DNA of 64,000 nt, taken from assembly GCF_014205255.1 (NCBI RefSeq), contig NZ_JACHNE010000001.1:2542001-2606000 (forward strand), in the 5' to 3' direction. Below the pieces are notes generated by a model. The model worked only from the letters and a program-made list of their open reading frames with translations, was not told the origin of the DNA and made no database searches. A program made the position numbers and the translations under genes. This document shows, piece by piece, positions 40,946 to 49,187 of this stretch. The stretch is from Streptomyces caelestis. Its GTDB lineage: Bacteria; Actinomycetota; Actinomycetes; Streptomycetales; Streptomycetaceae. Each line of letters starts with the position of its first letter. The stretch's first letter is position 1.

Positions 40946-42057
40946 GCGCTCGCCCCCAGGATTCCGCCGAGGGTGCGGTCGACCGTGCCGGTGACCGCCG
41001 GACCCTGGGGCACCTTCGGCAGGGAGTCGAAGAGCTCCCTCAGGTCCCCGCAGTCGGTCTTCTCCCCGGTCGTCTTCAGGATCGAGCAGAGCAGTGACGC
41101 CGGATCCTGCGGATGGTCGGGGTTGTTGCGGGTGTCGAGGGTGCCCGCGGAGGGGTTGTAGGCGTTGTGCAGGTTCGACATGCCCGTCGGCGCGACCTCC
41201 AGCAGCTCCTCCAGCGCCGCCCGTTGGGTGACGAGCACCTTGGTCACCTTGCTCAGTCCCTCCACGTTCGACGTCAGCGACTTCTTGTTCTTCTTCACGA
41301 AGGCGGACACGTCACCGAGCGCCGTGCCGAGGTGTTTCAGCGCGGCCGCCAGGTCCTTGCGCTCGCCCGCCAGCTGCTCGGCGACCCTGGCCAGGCTGCT
41401 GTTGAAGGACCGCACGCTCTTGTCGTCGGCCGCCAGCGCCGCGGTGAACACCTGGAGGTTGCGGACGGTGCCGAACAGGTCCGTGCGGCCGTCGGAGAGC
41501 GTCGTGACCGCCTCGGAGAGGTCCTCGACCGTCTGGTGGAGGTTCTCGCCCTGGCCGTCGAGGTTGTCGGCGCTCACGCCCAGCAGCCGCGACAGGGCGC
41601 CGTCCTTGTTGGCGCCCTCGGGGCCGAGCGCCTCGGCCGTGGTGTGCAGACTGTCGAAGACGCGGTCCAGTTCGACCGGTACGGCCGTACGCGACTCGGG
41701 GATCTCGTCCCCGTCCCGCAGCACCGGACCGCCCCGGTACACCGGCAGCAGTTGCAGGTAACGGTCGCTGACCACCGAGGAGTTGATGATCGCGGCCTGC
41801 GCGTCCGCCGGGACCTTGCGGCCCGCTTCGTACGCGAACTCCACCCGCACCCGGCCGCCCTCCGGCGTGATCTTCCTGACCTCGCCGATCCGCACGCCCA
41901 GCACGCGGACGTCCGAGCCGGGGTAGATGCCGACCGTGCGCGGGAAGTACGCCGTGACACGGACCGGCTCGGTTCGCGGCCACAGGACGTAGGTGAGCGC
42001 GGCGACCAGGGCCAGGGCGGTCAGCACGGCCAGGTGCTTCTTCCGGCGGTTGCTCAT
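40942..42057 (-). CDS. MceD-like Mce family protein
   Basis: 371 aa. N-terminal anchor (HLAVLTALALVAALTYVLW), MCE domain (VRVTAYFPRTVGIYPGSDVRVLGVRIGEV) and helical region; C-terminal segment rich in Asn/Pro with a Cys pair (LLCSILKTTGEKTDCGD). Overlaps mceC and mceE by 4 bp (ATGA), showing tight translational coupling. Part of the heteromeric Mce channel; by position the fourth subunit. Confidence 0.86.
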   Translation of the reverse strand: MSNRRKKHLAVLTALALVAALTYVLWPRTEPVRVTAYFPRTVGIYPGSDVRVLGVRIGEVRKITPEGGRVRVEFAYEAGRKVPADAQAAIINSSVVSDRYLQLLPVYRGGPVLRDGDEIPESRTAVPVELDRVFDSLHTTAEALGPEGANKDGALSRLLGVSADNLDGQGENLHQTVEDLSEAVTTLSDGRTDLFGTVRNLQVFTAALAADDKSVRSFNSSLARVAEQLAGERKDLAAALKHLGTALGDVSAFVKKNKKSLTSNVEGLSKVTKVLVTQRAALEELLEVAPTGMSNLHNAYNPSAGTLDTRNNPDHPQDPASLLCSILKTTGEKTDCGDLRELFDSLPKVPQGPAVTGTVDRTLGGILGASA

Positions 42058-43121
42058 TGCGCGCCTCCCGTTCGCGGCACCACCGGGGCGGCGACCAGGT
42101 TCTGGACGTAGGAGTCGAACCAGCGGCCGTTGCCGAGGGTGTTGGTGAAGACCCGCACGTAGGGGGCCAGGAGCTTGATGCTCCGGTCCAGGCTGGATTG
42201 GTTCCGTTCGAGCATCTTCACCACGGTGTTGAGGCCCTTGAGCGCGGGCCCGATCTCCTTCTCGTTGTCCTGGACCAGGCCGGAGAGCTGGATGCCGAGC
42301 GCGGCGGAGGTCTTCAGCAGCTTGTGGATCGCCGTACGCCGCTTGCTGATCTCCTTGAACAGCTTGTCGCCGTCCTTGACCAGGGCGGTGAAGTCGCCCG
42401 ACCGGTCGGCGAGTACGCCCGTGACGCCGTTCGCGTGGTCGAGGAGTTCCCTGAGGGCCTTGTCGCGGGAGGCCACCGTCCGGGAGATCTTCGACAGGCC
42501 CTTGATGGACGCCCGTACCTCTTCCGGTGAGTCCTCGAAGGTCGTGGAGATGGTGTCCAGCGCCTTCGCCAGCTGGTCGGTGTCGACCTTCTCCGTCGTG
42601 GTGGTGAGATCGCTGAAGGCCTGCACGACGTCGTACGCGGGGACGGTCCGCTTGAGCGGGATCTCGCTGCCGGGCGCCAACTGACCGCGCCCCCTGGGGT
42701 GCAGGGCGAGGTACTTCGCGCCGAGGATCGTCTTGACCCGGATCGACGCGCCGGTCGCGGTGCCGAACCTCGGCTCGCCCTTGATCTTGAAGGTGACCTG
42801 GACGTGGTCGCCGTCCAGGTCGACCTCCTCGACCTTGCCGACCTTGACCCCGGCGATCCGCACCTCGTCACCCGGCTTGAGCCCGCCCGCCTCGGCGAAG
42901 GCCGCGCTGTACGTCTCGCCGTCGCCGATGACCGGCAGGCGGTCGGCGTTGAACGCCGCCACGGTCAGCAGCGCGAGGACGGTGAGTCCGATCGCGCCGA
43001 TGACGAGGGGGTTGCGCTCGCGGAAGGGGCCGAGGCGCGGACGGCGGAGCCGTGTCTTCGGCAGCCTCGGCGGCTCGATACGGACCTTGAACATCGGCTC
43101 CGGACGGCGCTTACGGCTCAT
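42054..43121 (-). CDS. MceC-like Mce family protein
   Basis: 355 aa from the ATG at 43121, which overlaps the mceB stop (ATGA); the longer reading from 43226 is antisense-like sequence without a ribosome binding site. A basic cytoplasmic segment (SRKRRPEPMFKVRIEPPRLPKTRLRR) precedes the membrane helix (NPLVIGAIGLTVLALLTVAAF), then the MCE domain (YSAAFAEAGGLKPGDEVRIAGVKVGKVEEV). Third subunit by position. Confidence 0.86.
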   Translation of the reverse strand: MSRKRRPEPMFKVRIEPPRLPKTRLRRPRLGPFRERNPLVIGAIGLTVLALLTVAAFNADRLPVIGDGETYSAAFAEAGGLKPGDEVRIAGVKVGKVEEVDLDGDHVQVTFKIKGEPRFGTATGASIRVKTILGAKYLALHPRGRGQLAPGSEIPLKRTVPAYDVVQAFSDLTTTTEKVDTDQLAKALDTISTTFEDSPEEVRASIKGLSKISRTVASRDKALRELLDHANGVTGVLADRSGDFTALVKDGDKLFKEISKRRTAIHKLLKTSAALGIQLSGLVQDNEKEIGPALKGLNTVVKMLERNQSSLDRSIKLLAPYVRVFTNTLGNGRWFDSYVQNLVAAPVVPRTGGAQ

Positions 43122-44155
43122 GCTCCACACCTCGCCCTCGCCACGTGCATCTCGGGCGTGAGCACCTGCTTCGTCTTCGGCAGCACGATCCGGCCGTCGA
43201 AGTCGCACAGGTAGAAGTTGAACCACGAGCCGTAGGACGCCGTCCCGGTCAGCTCGTTGAGCTTGTTCGGCAGCCGCTTCAGCACGCCCTCCACGGTCTT
43301 CTCGTTGTCGTTCAGCGTCCCGGTGAGTTCGGTCAGCTCCGCGATGTCGTCCTTGAGCGGCGGGCGCGCGTCCTTCAGCAGGCCCGAGGTGGCCCCCGTC
43401 AGATCACCGATGCTCACCAGCGACTCCCCGATGGGCTTGCGGTCGGCGGACAGGCCCGAGATGACCCGGCGCAGCTGCTTGAGCAGTCCGGAGAAGCGGG
43501 CGCCGCGCTTGTCGAGCGTCTCCAGCACGGTGTTGAGGTTGTCGATCACCGAGCCGATCAGCTTGTCGCGGCCGGCCAGTGTCGTGGTGAGCGACGCCGT
43601 GTGCGTCAGCAGGCTGTTGACGGTGCCGCCCTCGCCCTGGAGCGTCTTGATGATCTCCGTGGCGAGCTGGTTGACGTCCTTCGGGCTGAGCGCGGCGAAC
43701 AGCGGCTTGAAGCCGTTCAGCAGCGCGTTCAGGTCGAGGGCGGGCTGGGTGCGCGCGAGCGGGATCGTGCCGCCGGGGCGCAGCCGGGTGCCGTCGCCGG
43801 CGCCCTCGGTGAGCGCGACGTACCGCTGCCCGACCAGGTTGCGGTAGCGGATGACGGCGCCCGTGCCGGTGAGCAGCGGCCGGTCCTGGCTGACCGTGAA
43901 GGTGACCTCGGCCAGCGTCCGGTCCTTGATCCGGATGTCCTCGACCTCGCCGACCCGCACTCCGGCCACCCGGATGTCGTCGCCCTCCTCCAGGCCGGTG
44001 ACGTCACTGAAGACCGCGCGGTACTCGTGCTCGGGGGTGAAGGAGATGTTCACGATGGTGGCGGCGAGCAGGGCCGTCGCCACCACCGTCACCAGCGCGA
44101 AGAGACTGAACTTGATCAGCGGAGCGGCGGTCTGCCGGGCTCCCGTGGTGCTCAT
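43118..44155 (-). CDS. MceB-like Mce family protein
   Basis: 345 aa. N-terminal helix (LIKFSLFALVTVVATALLAATIV), MCE domain (YRAVFSDVTGLEEGDDIRVAGVRVGEVEDI, about residues 43-120) and helical region; ends with a Cys-rich FYLCDFDGRIVLP and ARCGA. 4-bp overlaps at both ends (with mceA and mceC). Second subunit by position in the channel hexamer. Confidence 0.86.
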   Translation of the reverse strand: MSTTGARQTAAPLIKFSLFALVTVVATALLAATIVNISFTPEHEYRAVFSDVTGLEEGDDIRVAGVRVGEVEDIRIKDRTLAEVTFTVSQDRPLLTGTGAVIRYRNLVGQRYVALTEGAGDGTRLRPGGTIPLARTQPALDLNALLNGFKPLFAALSPKDVNQLATEIIKTLQGEGGTVNSLLTHTASLTTTLAGRDKLIGSVIDNLNTVLETLDKRGARFSGLLKQLRRVISGLSADRKPIGESLVSIGDLTGATSGLLKDARPPLKDDIAELTELTGTLNDNEKTVEGVLKRLPNKLNELTGTASYGSWFNFYLCDFDGRIVLPKTKQVLTPEMHVARARCGA

Positions 44156-45405
44156 GCGACGCTCACCGCCGTCCCGCGCGCCATCGGCCCGAACAGCAGC
44201 GTCGCGACCGGCGGCACCTGGTCCGCGGGCACGTCCAGCACCGGCGCGACGAGCGAGCCGACGGCCCGCTGCTCGGCCCGGGTGGCGGAGACGCCGAGCG
44301 GGCCGTCCGAGGCCGGGCCCGCCTTCTTGGAACCGTCGTCGAGGTGGGCGCCGGGTGCCGGCACCGGCGGGTGCGGCAGGTCATGGCAGTCGGGGCCCGA
44401 CCGCTCGCCGTAGCGCGGCTCCTCGCCCGGCTCGTACGCGCCCTGTGGCCGTACGACCTCCAGCGTGATGTGCATCTTGCCGCCCCGGAACGCCTCCTCG
44501 GAGACCTTGTCCTGCCGGACCAGGCCGGCCAGCAGACAGGGGTACTCCGGGGAGTAGCGGGCGAACAGCTCCAGTGTGGGGCGGGAGACCCGGCCGAGGG
44601 TGATCAGCCGGTCGCCGTTGGCGTCGAGGAAGTCCTCGGCGGTGCCGGCGACGGTCGCCGTGGTCTTCAGCGCCGCCGCCAGCCGGTCCTTCTCCTCGAC
44701 GATCGTGCGGCTGGTGGTGACGGTGTTGCGCAGGATCTCCATCAGGTCGGGCGCCGCGTCGCCGTAGACCTCGGCGACGTCGGCGAAGCGGGCGATGTCC
44801 TCTTTCAGGGACGGCAGGTGGGGATTGAGGCGGCGCAGGTAGGCCTCCACTCGCGTGAGGTTGTCGCCGATCCGGTCGCCGCGTCCCTCCAGGGCGGTGG
44901 CGAACGCGGAGAGCGTGGCGTTGAGCTTGCCGGGCTGGACCGTCCGCAGCAGGGGCAGCAGGTCGTTCATCAGCTGCTGGAGTTCGATGCCGACGCGGGT
45001 GCGGTCCTGGGTGATGACGTCCCCGGCGCGGATGGGCCGGCTTGATGAGCCGCGCGGCGCGACCAGGTCGACGTACTTCTCGCCGAACAGCGTCTTGGGC
45101 AGCAGGCGCGCGTGCACGTCGGAGGGGATGTGGGCGACGTGCTCCGGCTTGAGCGCGATGTCGAGCGTCGCCTTCGTCCCGTCGGCCCGGACCTCGCGCA
45201 CCTCGCCGACCAGCAGCCCGCGCAGCTTGACGTCGGCGCGCGGATCGAGCTGGTTGCCGAGGCTGTCGGCCTCCAGGGTGATCCGCACGACCGGCGTGAA
45301 CACCTGCCGGTAGACGGCGACGGAGAGGGACAGCAGCGTCGCGAGAACGGCGATGAAGACGACGCCGTACAACCGCAGTCTCAGCACTCTCATGCGGCGG
45401 CTCAC
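44152..45405 (-). CDS. MceA-like Mce family protein
   Basis: 417 aa from the GTG at 45405, overlapping the permease stop by 4 bp (GTGA); an ATG four codons later (45393) is the alternative. Membrane helix (LYGVVFIAVLATLLSLSVAVYRQV), MCE domain (VRITLEADSLGNQLDPRADVKLRGLLVGEV), then long helices and a hydrophilic C-terminal part. Homologous to the host-entry protein Mce1A; in saprophytes the complex imports lipids or sterols. First subunit in the operon. Confidence 0.87.
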   Translation of the reverse strand: MSRRMRVLRLRLYGVVFIAVLATLLSLSVAVYRQVFTPVVRITLEADSLGNQLDPRADVKLRGLLVGEVREVRADGTKATLDIALKPEHVAHIPSDVHARLLPKTLFGEKYVDLVAPRGSSSRPIRAGDVITQDRTRVGIELQQLMNDLLPLLRTVQPGKLNATLSAFATALEGRGDRIGDNLTRVEAYLRRLNPHLPSLKEDIARFADVAEVYGDAAPDLMEILRNTVTTSRTIVEEKDRLAAALKTTATVAGTAEDFLDANGDRLITLGRVSRPTLELFARYSPEYPCLLAGLVRQDKVSEEAFRGGKMHITLEVVRPQGAYEPGEEPRYGERSGPDCHDLPHPPVPAPGAHLDDGSKKAGPASDGPLGVSATRAEQRAVGSLVAPVLDVPADQVPPVATLLFGPMARGTAVSVA

Positions 45406-46205
45406 CCCGCTATCCGTACGGTCGTGCTGGCGCCCCAGATGGCGAGCGACAGGAAGAAGTCCAGGACGTTGATGGCCACGATCGAGGTCCGCACCGCACG
45501 GCCCACCGCCACGCCGACGCCCGCCGGACCGCCGCTCGCGTAGTAGCCGTAGAAGCAGTGCACCAGGATGATCAGGACGGCGAAGACGAGCACCTTGCCG
45601 AAGGACCACAGCACGTCGACCGGGGGCAGGTACTGCTGGAAGTAGTGGTCGTAGGTGCCCGCCGACTGGCCGTAGTAGACGGTGGTGATGGTGCGGGCGG
45701 CCAGGTACGAGGACAGCAGGCCGATCACGTACAGCGGGATGACGGCCACGAACCCGGCGATCATCCGCGTCGTGACCAGGAAGGGCAGCGAGGGCACGCC
45801 CATGACCTCCAGCGCGTCGGTCTCCTCGCTGATCCGCATCGCGCCGAGCTGGGCGGTGAACCCGGCGCCGACGGTCGCGGAGAGCGCGAGCCCGGCCACC
45901 AGCGGGGCGATCTCACGGGTGTTGAAGTACGCCGAGAGGAACGCCACGAAGTTGGAGGTGCCGAGCTGATTGAGCGCGGCGTACCCCTGCAACCCCACTT
46001 CCGTGCCGGTGAAGAACGACAGGAAGGCGATCACGCCGACCGTGCCGCCCACGACGGCGAGCGCGCCCCGGCCGAAGCTCACCTCGGCGAGCAGCCGCAG
46101 GATCTCCTTCTTGTAGCGGCGCAGGGTGCGGCCGGTCCAGGCCAGCGAGCGCCCGTAGAAGGACAGTTGGGCGCCCAGTTCCTCCAGACGATGCAGCAGC
46201 GCCAT
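45402..46205 (-). CDS. Mce-system ABC permease YrbE(B)
   Basis: 267 aa, about five transmembrane helices. MlaE/YrbE permease family motif near GAGFTAQLGAMRISEETDALEVMGV, the conserved loop that contacts the ATPase. ATG at 46205; gap of 3 bp to the preceding yrbE. Pairs with the other permease and MceG to drive substrate transfer from the Mce channel across the membrane. Confidence 0.9.
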   Translation of the reverse strand: MALLHRLEELGAQLSFYGRSLAWTGRTLRRYKKEILRLLAEVSFGRGALAVVGGTVGVIAFLSFFTGTEVGLQGYAALNQLGTSNFVAFLSAYFNTREIAPLVAGLALSATVGAGFTAQLGAMRISEETDALEVMGVPSLPFLVTTRMIAGFVAVIPLYVIGLLSSYLAARTITTVYYGQSAGTYDHYFQQYLPPVDVLWSFGKVLVFAVLIILVHCFYGYYASGGPAGVGVAVGRAVRTSIVAINVLDFFLSLAIWGASTTVRIAG

Positions 46206-46208
46206 GCC

Positions 46209-46979
46209 TCATCCCCTCTGCGGAACGACTTGGAAGTACACGGCGGTCATCACGAAGTTGGTCACGAACAGCAACATGAAGGTGATCACCACCGACTGGT
46301 TCACCGCGTCGCCCACACCCTTCGGCCCGCCTTTCGCGGTCAGTCCCTTGTACGAGGCGACGATCCCGGCGATCGCGCCGAACACCAGCGCCTTGACCTC
46401 GGCCGCCCACAGGTCGGACAGCTGGGCGAGCGTGGTGAAGGAGGCCAGGTAGGCGCCCGGAGTGCCGTTCTGGAGGACGACGTTGAAGAAGTAGCCGCCC
46501 GCCACACCGACCACCGACACCAGGCCGTTGAGCAGCACCGCCACCAGCATCGACGCCAGCACGCGCGGGACGACGAGCCGGTGGATGGGGTCGATGCCCA
46601 GCACCTGCATCGCGTCGATCTCGTCGCGGATCTTCCGTGCCCCGAGGTCGGCGCAGATCGCCGTGCCGCCGGCGCCCGCGATCAGCAGCGCGGTGACGAT
46701 CGGCGAGGCCTCGCGCAGCACGGCGAGCACGGAGGCGGCTCCGGCGAAGGACTGGGCGCCCAGCTGCCGGGTCAGGCTGCCGATCTGCAGCGCGATGACC
46801 GCCCCGAAGGGGATGGAGACCAGGGCCGTCGGCAGGATCGTCACGCTCGCGACGAACCACGCCTGCTGGATGAACTCCCGTGTCTGGAAGGGCCGTCGGG
46901 GGATCGTCCGGACGACGTCCAGCGCCATCGCGAAGAGGCTGCCCGAGTGCCGCAGCCCTCCGATGGGTGACAGGCTCAT
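46209..46979 (-). CDS. Mce-system ABC permease YrbE(A)
   Basis: 256 aa, about five transmembrane helices, with AGAGGTAICADLGARKIRDEIDAMQVLGIDP, the conserved MlaE-family loop (GARKIRDEIDA). ATG at 46979 overlaps the mceG stop (ATGA). As in mycobacteria, two YrbE proteins make the permease core. Confidence 0.9.
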   Translation of the reverse strand: MSLSPIGGLRHSGSLFAMALDVVRTIPRRPFQTREFIQQAWFVASVTILPTALVSIPFGAVIALQIGSLTRQLGAQSFAGAASVLAVLREASPIVTALLIAGAGGTAICADLGARKIRDEIDAMQVLGIDPIHRLVVPRVLASMLVAVLLNGLVSVVGVAGGYFFNVVLQNGTPGAYLASFTTLAQLSDLWAAEVKALVFGAIAGIVASYKGLTAKGGPKGVGDAVNQSVVITFMLLFVTNFVMTAVYFQVVPQRG

Positions 46980-47905
46980 GCGCCGGCCACCGCCTTCTGC
47001 TGCCGCGCGGCCTCGCGCCGGGCGATCGCCTCCCAGCGGGGAGGCCGGGCGATGCCCGGCCCCGGCAGCAGGCGGGGAGCCGGCTCCTGGACGCGCTCGG
47101 AGTCGTCGATCTGCGCGAGCTCCTGCTCGACCTGCGCCGCGTCCTTCTCCTCCGCCATCCCGATCGGGCCCTGCATACGGCCGTTCAGGAACTGCCGCAC
47201 CACCGGCTCGTCGCTGGTCAGCAGCTTTTCACGCGGCCCGAACATCACCAGCTCGCGGCGGAACAGCAGCCCGATGTTGTCCGGCACCTGGCGGGCCGAG
47301 GCGATGTCGTGCGTGACGATCAGGAAGGTCGCGTCGATCTGGGCGTTCAGGTCGACGATCAGCTGGTTGAGGTAGGCCACGCGGACCGGGTCGAGGCCCG
47401 AGTCCGGCTCGTCGAAGAGGATGATCTCCGGGTCGAGGACGAGGGCCCGGGCCAGCCCGGCGCGCTTGCGCATCCCGCCGGAGATCTCGCCGGGCAGCTT
47501 CCCCTCGGCGCCGATCAGCCCGACCATGTCCATCTTCTCCAGCACGATGCGCCGGATCTCGCTCTCGGACTTACGGGTGTGCTCGCGCAGCGGGAAGGCG
47601 ATGTTGTCGTACAGGTTCATCGAGCCGAACAGCGCGCCGTCCTGGAACAGCACGCCGAACAGCTTGCGCACCTCGTACAGGTCGTGCTCGCGGAGCTTGG
47701 TGATGTCCCGGCCCTGGATCGTGATGGAGCCGCGCTCCGGCTTCAGCAGGCCGACGAGCGTCTTGAGGAACACCGACTTGCCCGTGCCGGAGGGGCCGAG
47801 CATGACGGAGACCTCCCCGGCGGGCAGCGTCAGCGAGACGTCCTGCCAGATGACCTGGTGACCGAAGGACTTGGTCAGCCCTTCCACACAGATCTCGACA
47901 CCCAT
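46976..47905 (-). CDS. mceG: Mce-system ATPase MceG (Mkl)
   Basis: 309 aa from the ATG at 47905 (AAGGGTGG upstream). ABC ATPase: Walker A GPSGTGKS, Q-loop in VLFQDGALFGSM, signature ISGGMRKRAGLARAL, Walker B ILFDEPDSGLDP, switch His in VTHD. The SGLDP-type Walker B and the C-terminal ~80-residue acidic/proline extension are typical of Mce/Mla ATPases (MlaF/Mkl). First gene of the mce operon, with the promoter-like motif at 47942-47973 about 37 nt upstream. In mycobacteria mkl is unlinked from the mce operons; here, as in other streptomycetes, it leads the operon. Confidence 0.92.
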   Translation of the reverse strand: MGVEICVEGLTKSFGHQVIWQDVSLTLPAGEVSVMLGPSGTGKSVFLKTLVGLLKPERGSITIQGRDITKLREHDLYEVRKLFGVLFQDGALFGSMNLYDNIAFPLREHTRKSESEIRRIVLEKMDMVGLIGAEGKLPGEISGGMRKRAGLARALVLDPEIILFDEPDSGLDPVRVAYLNQLIVDLNAQIDATFLIVTHDIASARQVPDNIGLLFRRELVMFGPREKLLTSDEPVVRQFLNGRMQGPIGMAEEKDAAQVEQELAQIDDSERVQEPAPRLLPGPGIARPPRWEAIARREAARQQKAVAGA

Positions 47906-47941
47906 CCGGTCCACCCTTCAGCCCCTGGAGCAGCTCTGACA

Positions 47942-47973
47942 TCTGCTCTACGGGGAGGGGCGGGGCGTCCGTC
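47942..47973 (-). promoter_or_regulatory. Bipartite promoter-like motif before the mce operon
   Basis: On the minus strand GACGGAC, 15 nt, GTAGAGCAGA. The same two blocks with the same 15-nt spacing recur at 50309-50340 before the lytic transglycosylase gene, and nowhere else that I saw. Distance to the mceG ATG is 37 nt, which suits a transcription start just downstream of the second block. Assignment as an ECF sigma promoter is inferred from the neighbouring sigma factor gene. Confidence 0.6.
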
Positions 47974-47995
47974 GCTCGAGTGGCGGATTTTTTTC

Positions 47996-48031
47996 GGGCG
48001 GGTTTCCGGGCTGGTTTCCGGGCGGGTTTCC
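47996..48031. repeat. Three 12-bp tandem repeats
   Basis: GGGCGGGTTTCC, GGGCTGGTTTCC, GGGCGGGTTTCC in tandem, preceded by a run of seven T. They lie just downstream of the sigma factor stop on its strand and upstream of mceG. The core GGTTTCCGGG resembles the unit of the other 12-bp repeat at 17209-17280 (GTGTTTCCGT). Confidence 0.75.
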
Positions 48032-48036
48032 GGGCG

Positions 48037-49134
48037 CTACGGGAGTGGCCGGACCGTGAGCTCGGGGAGCGAGGCGGACGGTGTGGCGGGAGCTTCCGGC
48101 ACCGCCGGGACCGCTGTGCCGGTCGGCACGGCGGAGGGCTCCACCACCAGGTCGGGGACCTCGGGCTTCGGAACGTCGGGCACCTGCGGGATCTCCGGCG
48201 CGGACAGCGAGGGCAGCGGCGACACCGGGACGTCCGGAACATCCGGAACGATGGAGGCCTCCGGCAGCGACGGCACGGACAACGGGAGGAACGATTCGGC
48301 GGCGGGGGACCCGGCCGCTCCGCGCTCGGCTGCCGCAGCCGTGGGCTCATTCCCCCGCGGCATACGACCCACGCCACCGCCGTCCGGCCGCAACGTCTCC
48401 GCGTCCGGCGACACGGCCGCGGGCCGAGGCGTCGTACCGCCCCCGCCTCCCCCGCCGCCGCTGCCGTCGAGGGCGTACGGCAGCACGAACCCCGCCACCG
48501 CCAGGGACACCGCCGTCGAGGCGACCACCACGGCCTGCGCCCTGCCGACTCCGCGCGGCCGTCCCCACCCGATCAGGAACAGCGCGATCCCGAACGTGGC
48601 CGCCAGCGACTGCCGCAGCGTCCGCCGGGCCCGGGCCAGCAGCGACTCGACGGTCCGGTAGCTCAGCCCCATCTTGACTGCGACCTGGCCGACGTCCAGG
48701 TCCTGCGACTTCAGCCGCAGCGCCTCGGCCTGCCGCGCGGGCAGCTCACCACTGCGCACCGCCAGCCACTTCGCCTCGGCCCGGTCGCACACCGCCTCCT
48801 CGACGGGCACCGGGCCGGGCGCGATGAGCGTCGGGCTGGTACGCACCTCGGCCTCGCGGTTCACCTGCCGGTAGCGGTCGACGCACAGCCGCATCGTCAC
48901 CGTCGTCAGCCAGGCCGCGAGCCGCTCCTCGTCCAGGTCGGGCCGCTCGGCGGCGCGCAGCATCGCCTCGTGCACCGCGTCCTCGGCGTCCTCCGGGCTC
49001 ATCGACCTGCGCCGGGCCACCTTGAGCAAGTGCTCGCGGTGGCTCCACATGCGCCGCCACCGCTCGTCGGCCGCGTGCGTCTCCACAGGTGTCTCTGCCT
49101 CTGCGGGCATGTCCGCAGGCATGTCCGTCGCCAT
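48037..49134 (-). CDS. ECF-type sigma factor with C-terminal membrane anchor
   Basis: 365 aa; ATG at 49134 with AAGGGG 6 nt upstream (the longer reading from 49188 lacks a site). Region sigma-2 about residues 25-95 (HREHLLKVARRRSMSPEDAEDAVHEAMLRAAE...WLTTVTMRLCVDRYRQ) and sigma-4 about 130-178 (LPARQAEALRLKSQDLDVGQVAVKMGLSYRTVESLLARARRTLRQSL). Then hydrophobic stretches at ~180-190 and ~200-222 and a ~140-residue Pro/Ser/Glu-rich tail (repeats of VPDVP and PEVPD). This is a sigma factor tethered to the membrane with its tail outside. No anti-sigma gene is adjacent, so the anchor may replace it. Downstream of the transglycosylase in what appears to be one operon. Confidence 0.82.
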   Translation of the reverse strand: MATDMPADMPAEAETPVETHAADERWRRMWSHREHLLKVARRRSMSPEDAEDAVHEAMLRAAERPDLDEERLAAWLTTVTMRLCVDRYRQVNREAEVRTSPTLIAPGPVPVEEAVCDRAEAKWLAVRSGELPARQAEALRLKSQDLDVGQVAVKMGLSYRTVESLLARARRTLRQSLAATFGIALFLIGWGRPRGVGRAQAVVVASTAVSLAVAGFVLPYALDGSGGGGGGGGTTPRPAAVSPDAETLRPDGGGVGRMPRGNEPTAAAAERGAAGSPAAESFLPLSVPSLPEASIVPDVPDVPVSPLPSLSAPEIPQVPDVPKPEVPDLVVEPSAVPTGTAVPAVPEAPATPSASLPELTVRPLP

Positions 49135-49187
49135 GAGGACCCCTTCGCGCTCACCACCGGTCTCGTGCTGTCCGGCGGTGGGCGACA

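Noticed and set aside
47986..47994. T-run after TGGCGGA as a terminator
   Set aside because: It is on the strand opposite to the genes that end nearby and has no stable stem before it.
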